Shown here in pieces: positions 1-4,593 of a stretch of DNA of 5,734 nt. The stretch is from an uncultured Collinsella sp. (lineage in GTDB: Bacteria; Actinomycetota; Coriobacteriia; Coriobacteriales; Coriobacteriaceae): assembly GCA_900551635.1 (NCBI GenBank), contig URWQ01000111.1:1-5734 (forward strand), given 5' to 3'. The position numbers were made by a program, and so were the translations under genes. The first letter of the stretch is position 1. Every line of letters begins with the position of its first letter. The notes beneath the pieces are model-generated. The model ran no database searches. It had not been told where the DNA came from and saw only the letters and a program-made list of their open reading frames with translations.

Positions 1-211
1 CACGCTTGACAGCGAGAGCGCAACCGAGGGTGTAGGCCCACTCGGCGTTCTGGAAGGCGATGGACTGGGTGTTGTTGACGATCTCACGCGGGTTGAAGCC
101 CTTGTCGGTGCAGATCTGCAGAGCTTCCTCGAGGGAGGCGATGCCGTTGTCGGCGAGGCACTTGTTGATCTTGTCAGCGCGGCGCTCGTAACCTTCGAAC
201 GTAACAGTCAT
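1..211 (-). CDS. GGGtGRT-family protein, N-terminal part (runs off left edge)
   Basis: Only the first 70 residues are visible; the gene continues past the left edge. It begins MTVTFEGYERRADKIN and includes the segments NPREIVNNTQ and AFQNAEWAYTLGCALAVKR. I recognise this as the N-terminus of the GGGtGRT family, named for a motif in the part outside the window. The family is uncharacterised, and in anaerobic Firmicutes and Actinobacteria it is commonly encoded beside a NifU-like scaffold, as here. Three cysteines are visible (residues 18, 34 and 64); their role is unknown. The ATG at 211 follows a strong Shine-Dalgarno (GGGAGG, within 221-228), and the gap to the upstream scaffold gene is only 18 nt, so co-transcription and a shared role are likely. 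No signal peptide or membrane segment is visible, which suggests a cytoplasmic protein. Family recognition is from memory of its N-terminus, so confidence is moderate to good; the biochemical function is unknown. Confidence 0.75.
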   Translation of the reverse strand, partial: MTVTFEGYERRADKINKCLADNGIASLEEALQICTDKGFNPREIVNNTQSIAFQNAEWAYTLGCALAVKR

Positions 212-229
212 AGTTATTTCCCTCCCTTT

Positions 230-964
230 CTACTCGTGAACCGGGAACACGCTGGCGACGGAGTGAGTCTCCTCGTCGGTGCGCGGGTCGATGTACTTGG
301 CAGCGTTCTCCCACTGACCATAGTGGCCCATAGCGCCAGCGATGGCCTCCTCGGGGGTCTTGCCGGCCTTGACGGCGTCGGTGAACTTGCCGAGGTTCAG
401 GAACTCGAATGCGATGATCTCGTTCTTGTCGTTGAGAGCCATGCGGGTGACGTAGCCCTGAGCGAGCTCGAGGTAACGAGCGCCCTTGGCCTTGGTGCCG
501 AACATGGTGCCGACCTGAGAGCGAAGTCCCTTGCCGAGGTCGTCGAGGGAGGCGCCCACGGGCAGGCCGCCCTCGGAGAACGCGGTCTGGCTGCGGCCGT
601 AAACGATTTGCAGGAAGATCTCGCGCATAGCAACGTTGATAGCGTCGCAGACGAGGTCGGTGTTGAGGGCCTCGAGAATGGTCTTGCCGGGCAGGATCTC
701 GCCTGCCATAGCGGCAGAGTGGGTCATGCCGGAGCAGCCGATGGTCTCAACGAGGGCCTCCTCGATGATGCCGTCCTTGACGTTCAGCGTGAGCTTGCAG
801 GCGCCCTGCTGAGGTGCGCACCAACCCACACCGTGCGTAAGACCGGAGATGTCGGAAATCTCCTTAGCCTGGACCCACTTGCCCTCCTCGGGGATGGGTG
901 CGGGGCCGTGGTATGCACCCTTGGCAACGGGGCACATGTTCTCCACTTCCTGTGAGTACTGCAT
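230..964 (-). CDS. NifU/IscU-like iron-sulfur cluster assembly scaffold protein
   Basis: A 244-residue protein starting MQYSQEVENMCPVAKG. Residues about 40-125 resemble an IscU/NifU-N fold: GWCAPQQGACKLTL (49-60), a variable strand, then ETIGCSGMTHSAAMAG (73-88), matching the IscU 'YGCGSA' region. A characteristic block LVCDAINVAMREIFLQIVYGRSQTAFSEGGLP follows (105-136, written here from two adjoining stretches). The remaining ~110 residues extend beyond a standard 120-150 residue IscU and contain RYLELAQGYVTRMALN and a GHYGQWENAAKYIDP tail. Cysteines are at 11, 49, 56, 77 and 106. The PxCGD aspartate of classic IscU is not visible. Presumed role: holding or transferring Fe-S clusters or iron in the cytoplasm, probably with the downstream GGGtGRT protein. 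The reading frame is open 28 codons further upstream, but the ATG at 964 is preferred because a purine-rich RBS lies just before it and the known family starts there. NifU-like assignment is good; the exact activity is inferred. Confidence 0.82.
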   Translation of the reverse strand: MQYSQEVENMCPVAKGAYHGPAPIPEEGKWVQAKEISDISGLTHGVGWCAPQQGACKLTLNVKDGIIEEALVETIGCSGMTHSAAMAGEILPGKTILEALNTDLVCDAINVAMREIFLQIVYGRSQTAFSEGGLPVGASLDDLGKGLRSQVGTMFGTKAKGARYLELAQGYVTRMALNDKNEIIAFEFLNLGKFTDAVKAGKTPEEAIAGAMGHYGQWENAAKYIDPRTDEETHSVASVFPVHE

Positions 965-965
965 G

Positions 966-977
966 CCTCTCCTCTCT
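966..977 (-). promoter_or_regulatory. Ribosome binding site that fixes the NifU-like start
   Basis: Read on the minus strand this is AGAGAGGAGAGG, placed two bases before the ATG at 964 with AGGAG at 4-nt spacing. The in-frame upstream start at 1048 has no comparable site and would add 28 arginine-rich residues (RRVARQSPATTPRR) unlike anything in the family. The site therefore supports the shorter 244-residue product. Confidence 0.75.
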
Positions 978-988
978 ATCGTGTTGGC

Positions 989-1041
989 GTCCCGTCTGGG
1001 GGTCGTGGCTGGCGATTGCCGGGCGACCCTTCGAAAGGGAC
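989..1041 (-). promoter_or_regulatory. Candidate structured 5' leader of the scaffold operon
   Basis: On the minus strand the leader can form three nested helices. The outer stem is GTCCC (1041-1037) with GGGAC (993-989). The middle stem is GGGTCG (1029-1024) with CGACCC (1005-1000). The apical stem is GGC/GCC around a 4-base loop (1020-1011). A competing hairpin, CCCTT-TCG-AAGGG (1039-1027), uses bases from both the outer and middle stems, so the two folds exclude each other. The element ends about 12 nt before the ribosome binding site. I match it to no known riboswitch class. The base pairing is seen in the sequence; a regulatory role is inference, and GC-rich sequence folds easily by chance. 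Confidence 0.35.
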
Positions 1042-1057
1042 ATGACATGCAGCCCCT

Positions 1058-1063
1058 ATAATA
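1058..1063 (-). promoter_or_regulatory. Candidate -10 box for the scaffold/GGGtGRT operon
   Basis: The minus strand reads TATTAT here (five of six matches to TATAAT), which would put the transcription start near 1051 and give an approximately 87-nt leader. The -35 position at 17-nt spacing (1081-1086) reads CGAATA, a poor match. It overlaps a perfect 8-bp palindrome GAATATTC (1078-1085), which could be a regulator site. The -10 is plausible; the full promoter is tentative. Confidence 0.35.
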
Positions 1064-1305
1064 CCGCGAAATGCACGGAATATTCGGCGAACGGCTCAGT
1101 TTTCGTAGCGAGAAGTCCGGAAGTTTTAATTGAAACGGTTTAACCCTATGTTATGTGGTCGTGAACTTCCGTAGAGGGGGTCCTTCTTGGGCAAGCTTTT
1201 GGTCAGCTCTTGTAAGCGTTACAGGGGTTGACCTGTTGCAACGGTGCCGTTCGCCGCCTGATTACTGCCTTTGGCCGCGCGAGTGTATTGTTTTGCGTGA
1301 ATGTT

Positions 1306-1334
1306 TTGATGGCACGCTTCAATCGTGCTGTATT
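1306..1334 (+). promoter_or_regulatory. Candidate promoter with palindromic spacer, upstream of the RAYT
   Basis: TTGATG (1306-1311) and TGTATT (1329-1334) are separated by exactly 17 nt; each matches four of six consensus bases. The spacer is entirely GCACG-N7-CGTGC (1312-1328), a perfect inverted repeat. Transcription would begin near 1341, leaving a leader of about 27 nt before the ATG at 1368. A palindrome filling a promoter spacer is a typical operator position, and the RAYT's own helix-turn-helix would be one candidate binder. Autoregulation is speculation. Confidence 0.33.
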
Positions 1335-1356
1335 GGATGGCAAGCAGATCCCGGCG

Positions 1357-1363
1357 AAGGGAG
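1357..1363 (+). promoter_or_regulatory. Ribosome binding site that fixes the RAYT start
   Basis: AAGGGAG lies 4 nt before the ATG at 1368. The open frame extends upstream to a GTG at 1155, but those 71 codons encode Cys- and Arg-rich sequence unrelated to the family and have no such site. The transposase family normally starts shortly before the G-x-YHV motif, which is consistent with the start at 1368. Confidence 0.7.
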
Positions 1364-1367
1364 CGCC

Positions 1368-2180
1368 ATGCAGTGCGTTTGGAAAACGGTTACCGGCTTT
1401 TACCATGTCTGTGCCCGCGGTACGGGCAAGCAGCTCATCTTTGAGGGCGATGAAGACCGGTGGGAGTTTTTGGAGCTGATGCGCGAGTGCTGCTGCGAGG
1501 AGGGTGTGACGGTTATCGCCTGGTGCCTTATGGGCAATCACGTGCATTTGGTGCTTACAGATTACGAGGACAGGATGAGCGCGGCGATGCACCGGTTGCT
1601 TTTGACGTACGCGCGGCGGTTCAATAAACGCACGGGGCGCACAGGGCATCTGTTCCAGAACCGTTTTGACCGGCGCTCGCTCGATACCGACTGGCAGGTG
1701 ATGGAGGCTATTCGCTCCGTACACGCCGATCCGCAGGAGGCGGGCGTTAGCCTAATCGAGCGTTATCCCTGGAGTAGCTTTGCGGAGCATTTGTGCGCTT
1801 ACGACGGTGACGCGGCCGATGTCGTGAGGGGATTTTCTGATCCTTCTTGCGTGCTTGAGCTTTTTGGCTCTGCCGAGGGCTTTATTGCCTATTCGCTTTC
1901 GACGCCCGACGGCAGTGAGCCAGCTCTGTGCGATATGAAAGAGACGGAGTGGGAACGCCACGCCTTTGCCAACAAGTTGGCGAAGGAGCTAGGGGTTCCG
2001 CTTCGTGGGGTTAAAGTCGCACCGCCGGCGCAGCGCGATACCGTTATTTTTGGATTGCACGATGCCGGTTTTACGGTGCGCCAGATTGAGCGGTATACCG
2101 GGATTGGCAAAAGTACCGTCTCTCGTATCGTGCGCGCCCGCGCGCGAACGGCGATGCGGGCTGGCGGAAACGTGATGTAA
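1368..2180 (+). CDS. REP-associated tyrosine transposase-like protein (Y1/HUH, RAYT)
   Basis: A 270-residue protein of the IS200-like Y1 transposase superfamily. It opens with TGFYHVCARGTG (residues 9-20), corresponding to the family's 'G-x-YHV-x-RG' strand. The metal-binding HUH motif is GNHVHLVL (56-63; His58 and His60). The helix YARRFNKRTGRTGHLFQNRF (81-100) matches the usual 'Y-x-x-YFNRRYGRSGHLWQGRY'; Tyr81 is the best candidate nucleophile. The region normally reading YIHLNPVRAG is diverged to IRSVHADPQEAG (115-126). Residues 224-258 form a helix-turn-helix (GFTVRQIERYTGIGKSTVSRI), common at the C-terminus of longer RAYTs. In studied bacteria such proteins nick single-stranded DNA at REP palindromes and are usually single-copy, vertically maintained genes rather than active insertion sequences. 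The gene runs opposite to its neighbours, and its codons are less C/G-biased (many TTT, GTT, GGT). Current activity is unknown. Confidence 0.85.
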   Translation: MQCVWKTVTGFYHVCARGTGKQLIFEGDEDRWEFLELMRECCCEEGVTVIAWCLMGNHVHLVLTDYEDRMSAAMHRLLLTYARRFNKRTGRTGHLFQNRFDRRSLDTDWQVMEAIRSVHADPQEAGVSLIERYPWSSFAEHLCAYDGDAADVVRGFSDPSCVLELFGSAEGFIAYSLSTPDGSEPALCDMKETEWERHAFANKLAKELGVPLRGVKVAPPAQRDTVIFGLHDAGFTVRQIERYTGIGKSTVSRIVRARARTAMRAGGNVM

Positions 2181-2340
2181 GGTCGCCTGTTCACCGCAGC
2201 TGGGGTCGTCCATACGCCGCAACCAGCGTTCAAAAGCCTGGTACGGTAACTGCACTTCTTAATATGCATAGAACAATCGCCATCTTGCATAAATTAACGA
2301 CCCAGTCCGGGTTTGCCCGTGCCTACCCCCATCTGCGCCG

Positions 2341-2363
2341 TGCAAAAAACGGAGTTTTCAGCA
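2341..2363. repeat. Imperfect 23-nt inverted repeat (TGC...GCA)
   Basis: TGC-aa-AAAAC-GGA-GTTTT-ca-GCA: an 8-bp imperfect stem with two mismatched pairs and a 3-base loop. It is neither G/C-rich nor followed by a T-run on either strand, so it is a poor terminator. It could be one copy of a dispersed intergenic repeat. Confidence 0.4.
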
Positions 2364-2545
2364 TCGTAGCGCTGTCGGCACCGCTGCAATCTTGCAACAT
2401 ACGGGTTCCGAAGCTATTGATTCCCGCCGTTGCGCCCCCGAAGCACGTGCCTGCGTCCCGTCAGACCGCGATGCTTGTTCTAAAACACAATATATATGCG
2501 CCTAAAGACGTTGATTAACGCTTTCGATGCGTATACACACAGCTT

Positions 2546-2576
2546 GGCGTGCTGAATACTCGCAAAAATGCACGCC
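2546..2576. repeat. Inverted repeat GGCGTGC ... GCACGCC
   Basis: Perfect 7-bp arms (2546-2552 and 2570-2576) flank a 17-nt AT-richer centre. Arm length and spacing resemble a hairpin or protein-binding site. No adjacent gene start gives it an obvious regulatory role. Confidence 0.4.
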
Positions 2577-2591
2577 GCTCCCTATGGGACC

Positions 2592-2627
2592 CGCCTGCGG
2601 TAGGCGCGAAGCGAGTCGGAGCTTCGC
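2592..2627. repeat. Tandem REP-like hairpins
   Basis: Two adjoining hairpins share one base: CGCCT-GCGGT-AGGCG (2592-2606), then GCGAAGC-N8-GCTTCGC (2606-2627), with perfect 5-bp and 7-bp stems. Back-to-back short GC-rich palindromes are the usual form of REP/BIME elements that RAYTs act on, which makes this the best local candidate substrate. A second copy is not seen in the window, so its repetitive nature is unproven. Confidence 0.4.
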
Positions 2628-2777
2628 AGAACGGGGCTTGGCGCATTGCTTGGCGGGCCCGGGGTCCTGCCGCAGGCCTTTGGTGCTGTGGAAAACGCCC
2701 GTGTTCGTGTCTGGCTGTGTGGCAAATGTCAGACGGGGCGCCGGACGCGCGGACTTTGTGCGTTCGCGTTCATTAGG

Positions 2778-2808
2778 TAAAAACAGAGCCGCCCGTATCG
2801 GGCGGCTC
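2778..2808 (-). terminator. Intrinsic terminator of the suf operon
   Basis: Read on the minus strand: a perfect 10-bp G/C-rich stem GAGCCGCCCG / CGGGCGGCTC (2808-2799 and 2795-2786) with a 3-base loop, followed at once by TGTTTTT (2784-2778). It lies about 32 nt past the sufU stop codon. On the plus strand the stem is followed by GGCAATC and no T-run, so it acts mainly on the suf transcript and would not efficiently stop transcription coming from the RAYT. Confidence 0.92.
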
Positions 2809-2840
2809 GGCAATCAAAAACCTTGGATTCGGGGCATAGG

Positions 2841-3275
2841 CTACTGGTTTGTTTGCCCCTCGAGCATGCCGTCGAGGGTGCGCCAGGCGAGCTCGGCGCA
2901 TTTGACGCGGGCGGGCATGTGCGAGATGTCCTGGAGCTGGGCGGCTTCGTCCAGGTCTTCCAGGTCGTCCTCGGAGAGCTTCTCGCCGCGGATCATGGCG
3001 AGGAAGAGCTCTGCCAGGCGGCGAGCTTCCTCGACGGTCTCGCCGGTGATGAGGTCGGCCATGATGTCGGCACTGGCCTGACTGATGGCGCAGCCGTGGC
3101 CGGTAAAGGAGGCCTCCTCGATCACGCCGTTCTCGACGCGCAGCTGCAAGGTGAGCTCATCGCCGCAGCTGGGGTTGATGCCGTCGTGCTCGTGCGTGGG
3201 AGCATCCATCTCGTACTTATAGTCGGGGTGCGAGTTGTGCTCCATAAATGTGGTGGAGGTGTACAGATTACCCAT
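2841..3275 (-). CDS. sufU: SufU-type sulfur acceptor / Fe-S scaffold protein
   Basis: A 144-residue cytoplasmic protein. The three conserved cysteines of SufU are present: NPSCGDEL (Cys37, with Asp39), GHGCAISQAS (Cys62) and ARVKCAELAW (Cys126). The extra segment GEKLSEDDLEDLDEAAQLQD before the last cysteine is the insertion that separates SufU from IscU. In Bacillus-type systems these cysteines and the Asp bind zinc, and SufU takes persulfide sulfur from SufS and passes it to SufBCD. The ATG at 3275 overlaps the end of sufS by 8 nt, and GGAG sits 8 nt upstream inside sufS, implying translational coupling. A later ATG (residue 11) lacks a ribosome binding site. This is the last gene of the operon, with the terminator just downstream. 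The residue pattern makes the identity secure. Confidence 0.95.
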   Translation of the reverse strand: MGNLYTSTTFMEHNSHPDYKYEMDAPTHEHDGINPSCGDELTLQLRVENGVIEEASFTGHGCAISQASADIMADLITGETVEEARRLAELFLAMIRGEKLSEDDLEDLDEAAQLQDISHMPARVKCAELAWRTLDGMLEGQTNQ

Positions 3276-4593
3276 TGAACGTGCTCCAAACGTGATGCAG
3301 GCCGGCGATGAACTTGTCGATGTCGGCCTTGTCGTTGTAGAAGGCCACGCTGGCGCGGCAGCAGGCAAGGTTCTCGACGCCCAGCCAGGTAAGCAGCGGC
3401 TGCGCGCAGTGGTGGCCGGCGCGGATGCAGACGCCGTCCATGTCCATGATGCTCGCGACGTCGTGCGGGTGGATGCCCTTGACGTTAAAGCTCACGACGC
3501 CGTGGTGGTTGTCCCAATAGATGGAGCCGATGATCTGGACAAAGTCGAGCTGCATGAGTTCGCCCATCAGGTAGTGGACAAGTGCCTGCTCGCGTGCCTG
3601 GATGTTTTCGTAGCCAACCGTGTTGACGAGGTAGTCGAGAGCGGCGCCTGTGGCGAAGATGCCGGCGGCGTCCTGCGTGCCGGCTTCGAACTTCTCGGGG
3701 ACGGGAGCCCAGACGGCGTCCTGCTCGGTGACCGAATCGATCATCTCGCCGCCGGTGAGCATGGGCGGCATGGCGTTGAGCAGGTCCATCTTGCCCCACA
3801 GCACGCCGATGCCCATGGGGCCCATGGCCTTGTGCGCGCTAAAGGCAAAGAAGTCGGCGCCCAGGTCGGCCACATCGACCGGCATGTGCGGCAACGATTG
3901 CGCACCGTCGACGACCAGGTAGCCGCCGTACTTGTGCACGAGCTTGCCGAGGTTCTTGACCGGGTTCTCGACGCCCAGCACGTTGGAGACCTGTCCCACG
4001 GCCAAGATCTTGGTCTTGGGACCCACCTTGGCAAGAACCTCCTCGGTGGTGAGCTGGCCGGTCTTGGTGGGGTAGAGGTAGACGAGCTTGGCGCCGGTCT
4101 CGCGGCAGACCTGCTGCCATGGAATCAGGTTGGAGTGGTGCTCCATGATGGTGATGACGACCTCGTCACCGGGCTCGAGCACCGTGGGCGCAAAGCTCTT
4201 GGCGACCAGGTTGAGCGACTCGCTGGTGTTGCGCGTGAAGACGACCTCGTTGGCCTGGGTGGCGCCGATGAGGTCGGCGATCTGCTGGCGGACCTTCGCG
4301 ATGGCGTCGGTGGCCTCGACGGACAGCGAGTACAAGCCGCGCAGGGGGTTGGCGTTCATGCGCTGATAGAAGTCGCGTTCGGCGTCGAGCACGCAGGCGG
4401 GGCGCTGCGCGGTGGCGGCGCTATCGAGGAAGGCGATCTCGGGGTGCTGCTGGAACAGCGGGAACTGGCCCTTGTAGGGGTTAGTCTCGATGTCCACAGT
4501 GGGCCAGCCGCGCGAAGCCTCGTCGCTGGCGTCGAGCTCCATGGGCTCGGGGGCAGTACAGGTGTCGCATTTAACGTGCTCGGTGTCGATCAT
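3268..4593 (-). CDS. sufS: SufS-type (group II) cysteine desulfurase
   Basis: A 441-residue PLP enzyme that converts L-cysteine to L-alanine and leaves a persulfide on its active-site cysteine. Visible motifs: FLDSAATAQRP (55-65), FTRNTSESLNLVA (119-131), MEHHSNLIPWQ (150-160, with the His that stacks on PLP), VDGAQSLPHMPVDV (228-241), the PLP lysine in SAHKAMGPMGIGVLWG (Lys255), and RAGHHCAQP (catalytic Cys396), the short-loop signature of group II enzymes. Typical SufS is about 405-410 residues; this one has an N-terminal extension of about 40 residues containing CDTC (9-12). The start is well supported: the ATG overlaps the sufD stop as ATGA, and AGGAG lies 6 nt upstream. It overlaps sufU by 8 nt, so the desulfurase and its acceptor are made together. 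The PLP segment reads SAHKAMGP rather than the commoner DAHKLYGP, a conservative difference. Confidence 0.97.
   Translation of the reverse strand: MIDTEHVKCDTCTAPEPMELDASDEASRGWPTVDIETNPYKGQFPLFQQHPEIAFLDSAATAQRPACVLDAERDFYQRMNANPLRGLYSLSVEATDAIAKVRQQIADLIGATQANEVVFTRNTSESLNLVAKSFAPTVLEPGDEVVITIMEHHSNLIPWQQVCRETGAKLVYLYPTKTGQLTTEEVLAKVGPKTKILAVGQVSNVLGVENPVKNLGKLVHKYGGYLVVDGAQSLPHMPVDVADLGADFFAFSAHKAMGPMGIGVLWGKMDLLNAMPPMLTGGEMIDSVTEQDAVWAPVPEKFEAGTQDAAGIFATGAALDYLVNTVGYENIQAREQALVHYLMGELMQLDFVQIIGSIYWDNHHGVVSFNVKGIHPHDVASIMDMDGVCIRAGHHCAQPLLTWLGVENLACCRASVAFYNDKADIDKFIAGLHHVWSTFNG

Larger units (their letters stand above)
965..1367. other. Divergent intergenic region between the scaffold gene and the RAYT
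   Basis: About 400 bp separate the two divergently oriented genes. The left part carries the scaffold gene's leader and a candidate minus-strand promoter. The centre (about 1120-1160) is AT-richer. The right part carries a candidate plus-strand promoter. Short palindromes also occur: ACAGG-N6-CCTGT (1221-1236), overlapping a GTTGCAAC palindrome (1235-1242), then AACGG-TG-CCGTT (1240-1251). No small ORF here has both a ribosome binding site and a recognisable product. Confidence 0.6.
2181..2777. other. Gene-free, palindrome-rich region downstream of the RAYT
   Basis: Nearly 600 bp with no convincing gene: the open frames here lack ribosome binding sites, family resemblance and the codon bias of the neighbours. 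Instead it holds many short inverted repeats at 2222-2242, 2341-2363, 2385-2396, 2443-2450, 2546-2576, 2592-2606, 2606-2627 and 2666-2676. The left half contains AT-rich patches; the right half (about 2570-2760) is GC-rich. I see no tRNA or recognisable ncRNA and no intrinsic terminator for the plus-strand RAYT. It may be RAYT-linked repeat sequence or the remnant of an older insertion; both are inferences. Confidence 0.6.

Noticed and set aside
236..955. 239-codon plus-strand open frame
   Set aside because: It is the antisense shadow of the NifU-like gene, low in complexity and with no ribosome binding site.
965..1048. 28-residue extension of the NifU-like protein
   Set aside because: The family starts at the MQYSQ position, where a strong ribosome binding site is present; the extension overlaps the structured leader.
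1057..1062. Perfect TATAAT on the plus strand
   Set aside because: No -35 lies at suitable spacing, and it is more than 300 bp before any plus-strand gene; it is more likely the mirror of the minus-strand -10.
1155..1367. 71-codon N-terminal extension of the RAYT frame
   Set aside because: It begins at a GTG without a ribosome binding site, its sequence does not resemble the family, and the candidate promoter falls inside it.
2181..2255. Minus-strand frame reading LPYQAFERWLRRMDDPSCGE as a possible gene remnant
   Set aside because: It looks protein-like but is only about 25 codons before running antisense into the RAYT; no family could be assigned.
2341..2363. Hairpin as a terminator for the RAYT
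   Set aside because: The stem is weak and A/T-rich, no T-run follows it, and it lies 160 bp past the stop codon.
2264..2518. 84-codon plus-strand open frame starting MHRTIAILHK
   Set aside because: No Shine-Dalgarno precedes the ATG, codon use lacks the genome's bias, several palindromes lie inside it, and I recognise no family.
2194..3175. 13-nt direct match CCGCAGCTGGGGT at 2194-2206 and 3163-3175
   Set aside because: The second copy encodes the conserved PSCG of SufU, and a single match of this length is expected by chance in a window this size.
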